Position numbers and translations under genes: made by a program | Shown: piece after piece, positions 1 to 10,495 of the stretch | How positions within the stretch are numbered: the stretch's first letter is position 1 | Layout of the letters: every line of letters begins with the position of its first letter | NCBI GenBank assembly: GCA_047967505.1 | Contig: CM106541.1 | Strand: one strand, 5' to 3' | Origin: Dipteris shenzhenensis | Lineage: Eukaryota > Polypodiophyta > Polypodiopsida > Gleicheniales | DNA: 64,000 nucleotides | The notes under the pieces: model-generated | What the model saw: only the letters and a program-made list of their open reading frames with translations | Told to the model about the DNA's origin: nothing | Database searches by the model: none

Positions 1-330
1 AGTGCCAATCTCCATGTGAGTCTGAAAATTGCCAAACTCACATGGAGATTGGCACGAGTGCCATTCTCCATAATCCCACATGGAGAATGGCACTGGTGCT
101 AATCTCCATGTGGGTTTGTGGAGAATGTCACTGGTGCCATTCTCCACAAACCCACATGGGGATTTGCACTAGTGCCATTCTCCACATGGAAACTTGAAAT
201 TTGCCAGATTCACATGGAGATTAGCACGTGTGCCATTCTCCACAATCCCATGTGGAAAATGGCACTGGTGTCAATCTGAATGTGGGTTTGTGAAGAATAG
301 AATTGGTGCCAATTTCAAGAATCCCTGTGA
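1..330. repeat. Palindromic GTGCCATTCTCC array, block 1
   Basis: Units of about 35-50 bp alternate in orientation, so that GTGCCATTCTCC (or GTGCCAATCTCC) is followed by GGAGAATGGCAC or GGAGATTGGCAC. The spacer usually contains a CCCACATG or CATGTGGG segment. The block is therefore a run of imperfect inverted repeats rather than a head-to-tail satellite. Related blocks occur at 1660-2635 and 3718-3930. No coding potential is visible. It may be the subterminal repeat zone of a DNA transposon or a local amplification of a hairpin-forming unit. Confidence 0.85.
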
Positions 331-1055
331 AGAATGGGTCTAAACAAAATTTCCATGAAAGCATAAATTAATTTCCTTAAATTTTTGGTAATTTGACAAA
401 ATTTTCCCTAAATTCCCTATTGTTTTTTCAAATTTGCAATTAATAATGATTTTTTTAAATTTTCCATTTAATAGGGGACATTATCACTTTTAAAATCGTC
501 TTCAAATCTCAATTTCAAGTATCAACTAGTTAATTAATGAATTGATTAATCGACTACTTTCACTCATTAAGTAGACAAATGAATTAACTATTCACTTGAC
601 TTATCAACAAATATAACTAATTGATTAATTAACTAATTAATTGACTATAGTAATTAGCACACACATATCCAAATCAATTAACGAACTGGTTAAGCAACTA
701 ATTAGTTGACTTAATAATTGGTTATCTAACGAATTAGCTAACTAACTAGCTAATTAATTCGACCAATAAATTAAGTAATTAGAATAACTAATTAACTAAT
801 CGATTAAGTAGTATCAATTTTAGATTTCAATTAGTAAATTAACGTGCCACTCAATTTCCTTATTTTCGGCATGAAACCGGAATGTTGACTAAATCAATTA
901 ATTAACTAATGAAATCGCATGAGGTAGGCACATGTTTCTGCATTGGAGTATATTCTAATTGTCCTTTTGTGCCTTTGTGAAATGGCATGAGGTAGGCACA
1001 TGTGGTAGGATGTTTTGAGATTGTGGCAAATTTTCTAACTAATTCATTAATGTAG
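331..1055. repeat. AT-rich stretch with TTAATTAACTAATT-like low complexity
   Basis: From about 530 to 920 the sequence is built from short TAATTAACTAATT/CGATTAA-type words without a fixed period. The phrase GCATGAGGTAGGCACATGT occurs twice, near 918 and 982. No open frame of note and no recognised element is seen. Confidence 0.6.
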
Positions 1056-1650
1056 CTAATTGTCAAAGTTCTGATACACATATTTACTAGGTGCTACATG
1101 ACAGTTCACAATAGGAATGGACACTTCAAACTCAAGTCCAAATGGAAAGTACTTTGCATAATCTATCAAGCTTGTCATGCTAGTGTCCTTCTCAAGTTTT
1201 TTCTGAATTGCTTTGTAGTCAATAACCTTTTGTGATTTCTTGTATGGCACTACTTTATTTCCCATTCCAGCTGCATCACCTCCTGTGCCAAATTCATCCA
1301 CCCTATCCCTACCATGACTCGTGTCCCCACCTATTGCTTTGTCCCCTGAACTTGTGCCTGACCCATCTTTGTCCACCCCATTATCCCCCAGATCTATTCT
1401 TGAATTTGACCCCTCCAAAGAACTTGACTCTTTTCCCACCCTATCGGTCCCTATATATCCTTCCCTATCATTTTGTTCCTTGTGCTTACCCCTTTGTCTT
1501 ATTTTCCCTTATCTTTCTTAGATCTCTTCCTGCTCTTGGCTTTGTCTTCCTTTAAATTTTTGTTGACTATAGAAAAGGCATCCAAAATCTTACAACTATT
1601 CAAATTTTTAGACTCAATGGTCCATCCCTTAGTTTGCTTATCCTCGTAAG
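1056..1650 (-). pseudogene. Unrecognised charged, low-complexity coding remnant
   Basis: An open minus-strand segment (about 155 codons without an ATG, from about 1520 down to 1056) encodes a Gly/Asp/Ser-rich region (DRVGKESSSLEGSNS...) followed by a more ordinary segment with YKAIQKKLEKDTSMTSLIDY and FGLEFEVSIPIV. Upstream in another frame is a Lys/Arg-rich stretch (KEDKAKSRKRSKKDKGK), so one frameshift would give a coding remnant of about 195 residues. I do not recognise a domain. Position between two palindromic blocks suggests that it belongs to a mobile element. The plus-strand frames here (Pro/Leu-rich) look like shadows. Confidence 0.35.
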
Positions 1651-1659
1651 TTTGTGAAG

Positions 1660-2635
1660 AATGTCACTGGTGCCATTCTCCGTGTGAGTTTTTCACTTTT
1701 AACTTTTCACATGAGATTTTTTTCACATGATGTTAGAAGAATGGTAGCTAGGAGAGTGGCATTGGTGCCATTCTCCACATAATCATATGAAGTTGTAGAG
1801 AATGGTACCAGTGCCATTCATCACATGGATTTTGGATGGATGGCATCAGTGCCGTTCTCCACAAACACAGACCGAGATAGGCATCCGTGCCAGTCTATGG
1901 AGAATGGCATTGGTGCCAATCTCCTTGTGAAATTTATTATCAAAATTTTTGACAAATTTCAAAGGTACATCTCAAGACAAAATTTCATATGAGAGTTTTT
2001 TCATAGAAAATTTGGGAAAACCTAACACATTATGTGAGCATGATGTTAGGAGAATTGTGCTGGTGCCATTCTCCACAATATAGTATGAAGTTGTGGAGAA
2101 TCACACTAGTGCCATTCCTCACATGGATTGTGGAGAATGGCACTGGGTGCCACTCTCCACAAACTCACATGGAGATTGGCATCAGTGCCATTCTCTAGGT
2201 AAGTCTGTGGAGAATGGCACTAGTGCCATTTTCCACAATATCATATGAAATTGTGGAGAATGGCACCAATGCCATTCTGCACATGAATTTGGAGAATGGA
2301 ACCACTTCCATTCTCCACAAACTCATATGGAGATTGGCATCAGTGCCACTTTCTATGTAAGTCTATGGATAATGGCATTGGTGCCATTCTCCATGAGATT
2401 TTTTTCACACGGTGGAGAATGACACTGGTGCCATTCTTTGCATAATCACATGAAGTTGTGGAGAGTGGCACCAGTGCCACTCCTCACATGGACTATGGAG
2501 AATGGCACCAATGCCATTCTTCATAAACTCACATCGACATTGGCATCAGTGCCATTCTCCATGTAAGTCTATGGAGAATTAGAGTTTTTCATTTTTTAGA
2601 TTTCACATGAGGGTTTTTTCGATGAGATTTTTTTC
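1660..2635. repeat. Palindromic GTGCCATTCTCC array, block 2
   Basis: About twenty units of the same family as 1-330, again in alternating orientation. Typical pairs are TGGAGAATGGCAC and GTGCCATTCTCCAC separated by short variable spacers. The block includes TTTCACATGAG variants and ends where the MITE at 2636 is inserted. Confidence 0.85.
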
Positions 2636-2917
2636 CTCGGGGGGGTCACGCTATGATCAGATTTGTTAAAGTCCTCCTTTAGGAATAATATATCCTATGA
2701 TAGGATTTGTGCGTTTAAGGCCTATTTGTAAAATACCTTATCTGTCATTTTTCCATTAATAAAATGTACCCTTTTTCTATACAAATCTGTAATTTTTTTC
2801 CAAAATCCATTTAAAAACTCCCTTATGTAAGTAAATTTTTGTAAATTGTAGATATTAAAAATATCCTTCTGTTGAACTCACGTGATAGGGTTACATATGA
2901 TGACTGACCACCCCGAG
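2636..2917 (-). mobile_element. MITE copy 1 (CTCGGGGGGGTCAC family), older copy
   Basis: 282 bp bounded by CTCGGGGGGGTCAC on the left and the complementary CACCCCGAG on the right. The right part (AGGATATTTTT... read on the minus strand, ATATGTAACCCTATCACGTG, GTTCAACAGAAGGATA) matches the left half of the copies at 7249 and 37534, so this copy is in opposite orientation. It is more diverged and slightly longer. An exact 8-bp target duplication is not evident because the flanks are T-rich on both sides. It lies inside or at the edge of the palindromic array and has no coding capacity. Confidence 0.8.
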
Positions 2918-3717
2918 GTTTTTTTACATGATGTTAGGAGACGCGATTTCATCACATGATGAAGAGAAACGTCTCTTTAATAGGAATACATCTGGTCCAT
3001 CCTGTATGGAATTAGCCATTCTAATCAAGACATCTCATGTGGTGAATGGTGTGCTAACATGGAGATTTATTTGACTATGATGAGCCACATTTGGCATTTG
3101 CAAATATCTATCCTAGGTGGAGGTAAAGGATTGATTGGAAAAGCTGCATTGCCACCACCTTAGTAGTAGATATTCTTATTTGGTGATTAGTTTGTTAACA
3201 TTGAGCTTTCTTTGAGCTGGATTATGAATCCTAGGTGGAAGGGCACAGAAGGACAATTAGATACTCCAATGCGGAAGGACAAGGTACAAAAAGTAAAGTT
3301 GTGGGAGTATAATTACTAGATTCTTGCAGGCCAACTTGCGGCTCAAGTTTTCATAAGAGTGCACCACCAAGAGAAACATTTATGGGCACCAAGGAAGAGT
3401 TTTTATATAAGGAGAAAGGCATGCATAGTGGTCAATACTTTAGAAAGTGCGAGCTACAAGATATCATCAATGGCCAATATGGAGGCTCAAACTATTCTAA
3501 ATAACAAACCATACATTATTATCTTGTAGCATCTTAGATCCCAATGGATTGCATTTGGGTGACTAACTAAGCTAGAGCCCTAGGCCTTGTGAAAGGTCAT
3601 AAGGATTGCCTAAACTAGAATGTAAGATTTCTTAGCTTTTATTTGCTATATTTTTTGTTAAATGTTTCAAATATACTTTTTATTTGCTATTTCAAGATTT
3701 TTGTCCCACTTCTTTTG
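2918..3717. other. No recognised feature
   Basis: Unique-looking AT-rich sequence. Fragments such as an AGTAAAGTTGTGGGAGTATAA stretch and a CACCAAGAGAAACATTTATG stretch have short open frames only. Nothing can be assigned. Confidence 0.4.
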
Positions 3718-3930
3718 GAGAATGGAGCTAGTATCAATCTTCTGCAAAAGAGAGTGTCACTAGTGCAATCCTTCCTCTCGTCTCGTAGAAGAATGGCACT
3801 AGTGCCATTCTTCATAAACTATGGAGTGAGAATGGGACTAGTGCCACTCTCTCTTCAAAGTATCATCCCTTGTGGAAGCATGGCATTAGTGCCTCTCTAT
3901 GATGTCACCACTCTCTACAGAGTGGAGAGT
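3718..3930. repeat. Palindromic GTGCCATTC array, block 3
   Basis: Diverged units of the same family. The clearest is AGAATGGCACTAGTGCCATTCT near 3791, a perfect palindrome around CACTAGTG. Others are AATGGGACTAGTGCCACTCT and CATGGCATTAGTGCCTC. The plus-strand frame across it (143 codons) is probably a by-product of the repeat. Confidence 0.65.
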
Positions 3931-4079
3931 AAGAGTGGCTTTGTCTATAGAGGTTGGATTTCAGTTGTTACATGTATTGATTATAATTTTGAATTAGCTT
4001 TTAACATAATTTTATGTCAATTGCCAATGTGTCTATGGGTGCCAACTTTGCCACCAACGACACTCATATGGTGACATAC

Positions 4080-5040
4080 AAGACTAATATATACAAAAGA
4101 GAGATCAAAATTTTGACATAAGTGCAGAAGGGAGGTCGTTAACCAACAATAACATATATGAGGCACTTATTGGGGTTGGATGATGACATTGTTAGAAAGA
4201 TCCAAGAGGAGATAGACTTGGGTGATATTGTCATATGAGATGATGTGCCGTTATTGATGCACCAAGGATCTTGATCTACTTGATCGACTAGATAATGACA
4301 TTCCCGTTTTGAATTGCAATCAATGTCAAGATATATTGTATCAGTCTCATGCATATCCTTACTTGCAAGAAAATATTATGAGGTCAATTGGCATAATGAC
4401 TGTGACTTGAATGCCCACTGCGATGATTTCCTCTTCCACAAAAATTCCCTTGATTGCTGCTCGATTGACCTCCTTGGTCATACTACTTGTAATAGCAATC
4501 TCTTTCATAGTGTCCAAACTTATGATAGTAGTTGCACTAAATATTTGACACGTTTGTGGATGCATTCCCTCTTCCTTGAAATCTTCCTCTATTGGAATGA
4601 TTTCCTCTTGGATGCTGATGCTGATGCCTGTGTAGATGCAGTTGCTAATGCTCATGCTGATGACTTTGATGATGATGACCACTTCTGTGAGGTGCTCTAT
4701 CTCTACCTCTACCTCTGCTTCTATCTAAAGCTATGAATGCTTGATCATTGAAATGATATTTGTGTGCTTGAATGGCCTGAGTACCGAGTTCTTCACCAAG
4801 TAACACTGACTCTAGCTCTTCCAATGTTGGAATTTGCCATTGAATGGCAATATTCTAGACTAGATTCTCATATACCTCTCCTAGTCCATTTAGGATAACT
4901 TGAACCATCTCTACAGGATTCATGGTCTCTTCTGCTACTGTGAGTTGATTATTGTAATCCTTGATTCTGAGTACGTAAGCATGATCAATTTCATTTGCTG
5001 TTGCGAAAACTCTGGTTGATTTGGTTTCTTGTGTGAGAAT
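4080..5040 (-). pseudogene. Ty1/copia gag-protease relic
   Basis: Minus-strand remnant of a copia polyprotein. From 5040 downward it shows a gag-like segment containing EIDHAYVLRIKDYNNQL, then NPVEMVQVILNGLGEVYENLV and TLEELESVLLGEEL, which is the layout of the plant copia gag (UBN2-type) domain. A His/Arg/Gly-rich linker of the RGRGRDRAPHRSGHHHQ type follows. Near 4300-4250 comes PWCINNGTSSHMT, matching the copia aspartic-protease motif in which the usual DSG is changed to NNG. Several stops and frame changes break it, so it is inactive. It ends abruptly at the LTR starting at 5075, which suggests that the LTR element inserted into it. Confidence 0.65.
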
Positions 5041-5127
5041 CTAGGATGTGTTCTTGGACTTGTAAAGAGCTACATGTTGAGTATGGTGTAAATTGCACTG
5101 TATCTCTAGGGAATTAGGTGAAAACCC

Positions 5128-5174
5128 TAACCCTATTCCTAACCCTAATATTAACCCTAACCCTAACCCTAAGG
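5128..5174. repeat. Interstitial telomere-like CCCTAA repeats inside an LTR
   Basis: Runs of AACCCTAACCCTA with interruptions (CCTATTCCTAACC, AATATTAACC). The unit is mainly 6 bp (CCCTAA) rather than the 7-bp plant telomere unit. It sits inside the LTR at 5075-5316. The related LTR at 28592 has only a short CAAACCCTAATCCTAA at this place. Confidence 0.8.
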
Positions 5175-5236
5175 GGTTCACATGTATATCTTCATGTTCA
5201 TGTTCAATACAACTTATTGTACAAGTAGCTATATTG

Positions 5237-5240
<4 letters not shown>

Positions 5241-5294
<54 letters not shown>
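5241..5294. repeat. (CT)n microsatellite
   Basis: About 27 uninterrupted CT dinucleotides near the 3' end of the LTR, just upstream of the PBS. The Ser/Leu-repeat and Arg/Glu-repeat open frames over it are artefacts of the dinucleotide repeat. Confidence 0.95.
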
Positions 5295-5296
<2 letters not shown>

Positions 5297-5316
5297 ATCT
5301 CTCACTTTCGCTATCA

Positions 5317-5328
5317 TGGTATCAGAGC
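5317..5328 (+). other. Primer-binding site (initiator Met tRNA)
   Basis: TGGTATCAGAGC follows directly on the CA terminus of the LTR. This is the standard plant PBS complementary to the 3' end of initiator-methionine tRNA and fixes both the LTR boundary and its orientation. Confidence 0.9.
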
Positions 5329-7248
5329 ACTAAGTGCTCCCACTTCCTTCATGAGTGTCAAGCCCTCCTTGCATGAGGCATCTTCCATTGAGAGATTTCC
5401 ATCAAGAGAGAGCAAAAGCCCTTGCTTCATCAAGGCATAAGCCCTTGATTCATCGAGGCACAAGCCCTCCTTCATTGAGGCATCTTCATCTCTCACCTAG
5501 ATCTTCTTGGATTGTCCCTTCTTCTCTATGATTTTCATTAGAAAGCTCATGAATTCGCTTCTTGGAGCTTGAGATGCATTAATTTTTGTGTGCTCTTATG
5601 CATTATGTGAGGTTCATTTCATGAGAACTGTGAGAGTTTTTTTCAACGAAGTTTTTTGTCTGAGAGAGAGAGGTTCATTTCTGAGTTTGAGAGACTCTAA
5701 GGTTCTATAAATCCTTGAGAGAAAGAGATTTACAAAGAATTTTATTTTATCAAAGGCTCGACTTCAGAAGCTTCTCCAACAAAGCACAAGAGATTTACAA
5801 AGAATTTTGTACCATCGAAGGACCGACTTCAAAAGCTGTCCAACAAATCACAAGGCTACTACCAGCAATTCCACTCCCAGGCACTCAGACACCATGGCCT
5901 GGCTTCAAACTCCTATAAGTAATAAGGGATGTATCCACAACTCATCATCAGGGTTCGGGATGACCTCTTTCTTGGGATTGAATGGGAGTTTTCTCAATGT
6001 TGTTTCCTTGGGGGACAAATCTTGTGTCTCTCCAATGATGAGGGTGGCTCATCAGCTTCAAGACCATGAAGCAGGTAGAAATAGTGACGTGATCATCCTG
6101 CATCGCATTCGACTTGTTGGCTTCACTGTTCGACCACGACAGAGCAGCTGCCTATGCTACAATGACTTCCACACTCTACTCCCAACTCCAACACCCACGA
6201 ACAACACACCCTGCTGTAGAAATGCCTTCCTATCTTAATGGCTAACCCAAAGGCTACCAAAGATCCACCATACCCAATGATTTACCTCCATGTAGATGCA
6301 ACACTCATACTACAACAACACCTAGGAAAAGCTAAAGTAGTGCCTCCCATAGCCAGCTCTAAACCTCACAACAACACCTGTGCCAAACAATGCCTATGCA
6401 AACAACCTCAACAAGCGACTTCCCATCTCCACATCCATGCCTAGTAGTTGAGCTCCCGAAACAGCTTGAGCAAGCCTTAGCTTAGGTGAATAAACTAGCT
6501 TCTCTGGTCTATAGAGCACTCCATACGCACATGTACAACTTCTCCAATGACTTGCAAACTCAACTCCCATAGTGACATGGTCTAAGTTACAACCCCAACT
6601 ACATCCAATGGGGACAACATAAAATGGATAGCACAAACCTTGTAGTCAAATTAGCTGATGGAGCAATGATCCAACTGGTAGGAGTTCTAAGAGACATCAA
6701 GATTAAGATATTGGGTCTACCTACAAAGTGTGGTTTGTTGTAATAGACTTCCCCCACCAACCGAATGGCTATGGCATCAAATTGTGTAGAACTTTCATGC
6801 GAACTATAGGATTGGTCCCCATGACTAGATCTTAAATAGAACATGTCTACATAAGGATGAGCAAGTCATGACGGTAGATCTCCAAACTTGGAAGGCTCAC
6901 CCTATGTTGGGGAATCTATTTGCAGTTGACTATGACACCACCAACAGGTTGACATCGGTAAATGTATTAAATGATTATAAGGAAGAGGACCATGGAAAAA
7001 ATACTCATAAGACTCTTGGTGTGCTCCTTTACCAAAAGACTCAACAAATTGGTGGATACATACATTTGCTATAATAGATTCACCAATTGCTAAAGGAACT
7101 CAATTTATTAGTAACTCCCATAGGTACCTTAATAGGAGCTGCAATTCTTAGTAAAAGTTGGATACGAGACACTTACAAAGAGTTGTTTGGTGATGAATCA
7201 AACCCATCAAGATGTGTTGATCAATACCAGCTGTCCCAACATTCAAGC
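5329..7248 (+). pseudogene. Degraded internal region with retropepsin-like fragment
   Basis: Internal part of the LTR element. The best coding signal is at 6628-6850. One frame reads NLVVKLADGAMIQLVGVLRD IKIKI, and a second frame from about 6716 reads VWFVVIDFPHQPNGYGIKL then CRTFMRTIGL. In order these resemble the flap and C-terminal part of a Ty3/gypsy-type aspartic protease (ADG...GVL.DI, FVVIDF, YGIKL.RTF), broken by one frameshift and followed by a stop. Short open pieces continue at 6868-7074 and 7087-7275. I could not find reverse transcriptase motifs. The assignment rests on pattern memory only. Confidence 0.4.
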
Positions 7249-7495
7249 CTCGGGGGGGTCACTCATCATATGTAACCCTATCACGTGAGTTCAACAGAAG
7301 GATATTTTTTATTTCTAAAATTTACAGAAATAAATATACATAAGGGACTATTTAAAATAGTTTTGGGAAAAATTTACAGATTTGTATAGAAAAGGGGTAC
7401 ATTTTATTAACAAAATCTTTTACAGATAAGGGATTTTAAATATAGGCCTTGAACGCACGTGATATAGAGGGTTTATACATAGTGACCCCCCCGAG
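7249..7495 (+). mobile_element. MITE copy 2 (CTCGGGGGGGTCAC family)
   Basis: 247 bp with terminal inverted repeats. The left end is CTCGGGGGGGTCACTCATCA and the right end is the complement of CTCGGGGGGGTCACTATGTA. Imperfect pairing continues inward through an ACCCT...CACGTG segment for about 40 bp. It is flanked by an exact 8-bp direct repeat ATTCAAGC (7241-7248 and 7496-7503). The interior is AT-rich and non-coding. An 8-bp target duplication points to hAT-type transposition, although the terminus is not the usual CAG-type hAT end. Confidence 0.92.
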
Positions 7496-9180
7496 ATTCA
7501 AGCATCATCATCAATGTACACTTCCATCTCTCAACCTCCACAAGAGTCTCACTAGAAAACAAAACAAAGAAGAAGACAAACCAAGCAATTGTGGGTTCGA
7601 AAGGATCTACTAGAAGCCCAAGGGTACTTTGAAGGTGAAACATATATTTGGTTTCTAGAAAAACCTCAACATCAAACAACACCCCATAATGTTATCAATG
7701 AATCCCGACATCGGAGAACAAAACGATGCCATCCAAAAAGGAAGGTACAATTACATTTGGTTCCCACAAGACTATTAGAGGCCCATGGATATTACCTTGG
7801 AAACACTTCTATTTGGGTACCCAAGGTACTAAGTGCAACAAGGCCACCTCCATCATCAAGTAGTAATGACAAGGGGATCAATAAAGAACATAAGAAATAC
7901 TAGAGGCTAAAGCCTATAAAATTGTCATCAACAACAAATGTGAGGCAATAGTCAAATTTAACCCTAGCAATTATGAAAAATCAAGGCAAAGATTGGAGAG
8001 TAGAACCACAAGAACATACCTTGGAAAAGGTAGAGCCACATGAACCTTCTTACAAGGACAAGGGAAAAGCACCAATACTAGATGATCCAACACAAAGAAC
8101 ATACTCTACCTCCTATCGAGTAGTTACACAAGAACCTATCCCAAAAAAAGAGACAATAACATAAGAACCTACTCGATCACTAGTCTATTAAAAAGTTGTT
8201 GAATTCACAGCATCATCTTCAAGGCAAATGGTAGATACACAAGAACCTATCTCCAAAAAAAGAGACAGTAATGCAAGAACTTGGCATGAAAAGAATAGAA
8301 TCTACTTTGCAAGCTACATAAGAACCTTCCTTAGTGAGGAATTTGGCATCAAACTTCATGGCAGCTACACAAGAACCTGACTATGCCACATCTAGTGGAA
8401 GTCACATAAGAACCTTCCAATGTGAATGAGGAATTAGTCTCATTTTGATAGCTTTCTTAGAAGAAACTTGGGATCAACAAAAATAAAAGATCTTCGAGAT
8501 GCTATGGTCTTACTCACATTTGCTCCAGAAGACATACATCACTTTATTATGGTGAGACAATGGAAGTTGAACATGCTAGAGGATCTAATTCGACAAAGGC
8601 ACCAGAAACATGGGATCAGGAAGGACTACTACAAGCTCAAGGATCTTATGATGGCAATGTGGATCCCTAAGCATCAACACAGTAGCCCATTATTGTGCTT
8701 GTACCCTAGTCAATTTCACCCCTCTAGACCCACAAAAATCAGAGGAGCAACTTAACAAGTTGGAGTCTACAACACCAACAACCAAGGATATACCGACAGT
8801 AGCTACACAAGAACCTACTTCTAAAAAGGGAGTAGTAACACAAGAGTCTCCTACAAGGTCCACAAAGGGCAATTTCAATGATTGTTCAAGGCCTTCATCA
8901 GCTTTCCCACAAGGAAATACAAAACCACTCCTTTAGTATGGCATTCAATCCAACTCCATAACAGTAGATCCACAAGAATCTACTCATAAAAATGGACTAG
9001 ATCCACAAGAACCTATCATGACCAAAGATACTAGGGTCCTTCACAACACGTAGCTAACATGGAAGGAGCTCCTCACCAGCAAAGGTCTAAGGCTAGTCTA
9101 CCAACACATCAACCCCCAATATCCCAAGGCACTCCTCCACATATAAAACAACAAGTGATCCTACACCAACATGTCTACAA
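7496..9180 (+). pseudogene. Repetitive Glu/Pro/Lys-rich coding remnant
   Basis: Plus-strand frames around 7973-9050 contain many degenerate repeats of a motif like TQEPIPKKE (for example VTQEPIPKKETIT and DTQEPISKK), visible at DNA level as recurring ACACAAGAACCTA. The region is interrupted by stops and frameshifts. It may be the variable linker of the retrotransposon polyprotein at 5317-7248. The MITE at 7249 splits the two parts. Near 7600 and 7760 the phrases AQGYFEGETYIW and AHGYYLGNTSIW form a two-copy repeat. I recognise no catalytic domain. Confidence 0.35.
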
Positions 9181-10410
9181 TATGAGTTTTATTGTAGGGT
9201 GAATCTAATGACATAAAAAGGGGTCGAAATGAGTTTCTTGTGATTCTCAAAGATTTGTTTTCATTTCCCATTTACTAACCTCACCCTTCATTATCTAACT
9301 CCAACTCTCCCTCCTCTTTTTATTTCTTCTTATTCTTCTCTTTTTCATGCTTAACCCTAGTACCCACTTAGCCATTTGAGCCTCCCAATGAAATATCAAT
9401 TCTAATTTAGTGGACTTTTCTAAAACCCAAGCTACTATAAACTTATTCATCCATAGTCCTCATTTTAGGAGTTTGTATGGTGTATTATTAGATTCGTCTC
9501 AATTTGATGACTGAGACAAATAAAGCTCCAGATGGTGCCACAATTTTATTGGGCCCAAATACTTCCAAGAAAAGACCTTGATGAAAGATAAGCCATAAAA
9601 TGGATTTTCAAAGAACTTCAAAGTAGAGAAGCAAGGAAAAATGTCACAAAAAGATTTGTAATTACAAACATGGCAAATCAAATACTTAGTATGATGTGAA
9701 TCCAATACAAATCCCACTCAAATCAAATATGGGACATAAGGAGGAGCATGAGAATGTAATTTACTTACGTTGCTAACACTAACACCACTAGGACTTTATA
9801 TCAACCCCTACTAACTCCTACTTCCTACTAGCATACAACTTAGATTCTTATTTTTCTTTGTCTTCATTTACTCAACCTGTATCCCTCCAACATTTCACTC
9901 ATGCTATGCCATGCCAATTACAATGGAGCCTAATTCTACTAGATGCAATATCCAACTTCCCCCACAATAATTCTATAGTAGAACATCTAGTGAAGCCCTA
10001 TGAAGCAAAACAAATGGAAAAATTTCCCACAGGTGCACCCTAGGAATGATCTTCATTGATAGCGCTTGAACAACCATGACCTTGGCACAATCCAGGGAGC
10101 TAGATTGAGAACTAGAAGGGGGGCATTTTAACTACATTAGTTGACAATGTCATTTGATGGATGATTGCAAGTCTGTAGAGCTAGGAGTGTGCCTTGGAGC
10201 CAAATTGGACCAAGATGATTGTAAAGAATGAGGAAAGAGAGTGGTGTAAAGTGATTAGGGCTCGCCCTCCCTTCAAAAGGTGGCATGTATAAAAGGACAA
10301 ATGGTTAACTTTGGTCTTCACTTGTTGGTTGCACACATTGGAATACAAGCTCTCCTACTTCTCTTTGGAGTTGTCTCTTGTTCCCTCATAGTGCCTTTCG
10401 TGAATTCCAT
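9181..10410. other. No recognised gene
   Basis: Moderately AT-rich with no long open frame. A TATA-like ATGTATAAAAGG is at about 10285, upstream of a pyrimidine-rich tract, an arrangement seen in some LTRs, but no paired repeat was found. A purine run AGAAGGGGGGC at about 10118 could be a polypurine tract but is not followed by TG. Confidence 0.3.
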
Positions 10411-10495
10411 GTTCTCTTCTCCTCTTCCCTTCTTCTTCTTCTCCTCCTCCTCTCCCTTCTCTAGTCCCCTCTCCTCTCCCTCTTCTTTCGTTATG
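10411..10495. repeat. Polypyrimidine tract
   Basis: TTCTCTTCTCCTC/CTTCTTCTTCTCC-type sequence of about 85 bp. The open frame of 74 codons over it (Ser/Pro/Phe-rich) is probably spurious. Confidence 0.7.

Larger units (their letters stand above)
5075..5316 (+). mobile_element. Long terminal repeat of an LTR retrotransposon (5' LTR)
   Basis: Begins TGTTGAGTATGG and ends CTATCA, immediately before a perfect TGGTATCAGAGC primer-binding site, so it is a 5' LTR on the plus strand. The 242 bp contain a telomere-like (CCCTAA)n patch and a long (CT)n run. About three quarters of the bases in the first ~110 bp match the truncated LTR at 28592, including GGTGTAAATTGCAC and TTCATGTTCATGTTCAATAC, so both belong to one family. 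No matching 3' LTR was found in the window. The candidate 5-bp flank on the left is CTACA. Confidence 0.75.

Noticed and set aside
1-330. CRISPR-like regular repeats
   Set aside because: Repeats alternate orientation, spacers are not uniform, and the window is eukaryotic in every other respect.
2628-2925. 8-bp target duplication for MITE copy 1
   Set aside because: Flanks are T-rich on both sides (TTTTTTTC and GTTTTTTT) and do not form an exact direct repeat.
5041-5440. Ser-Leu and Arg-Glu repeat proteins on both strands
   Set aside because: They translate the (CT)n microsatellite in the LTR.
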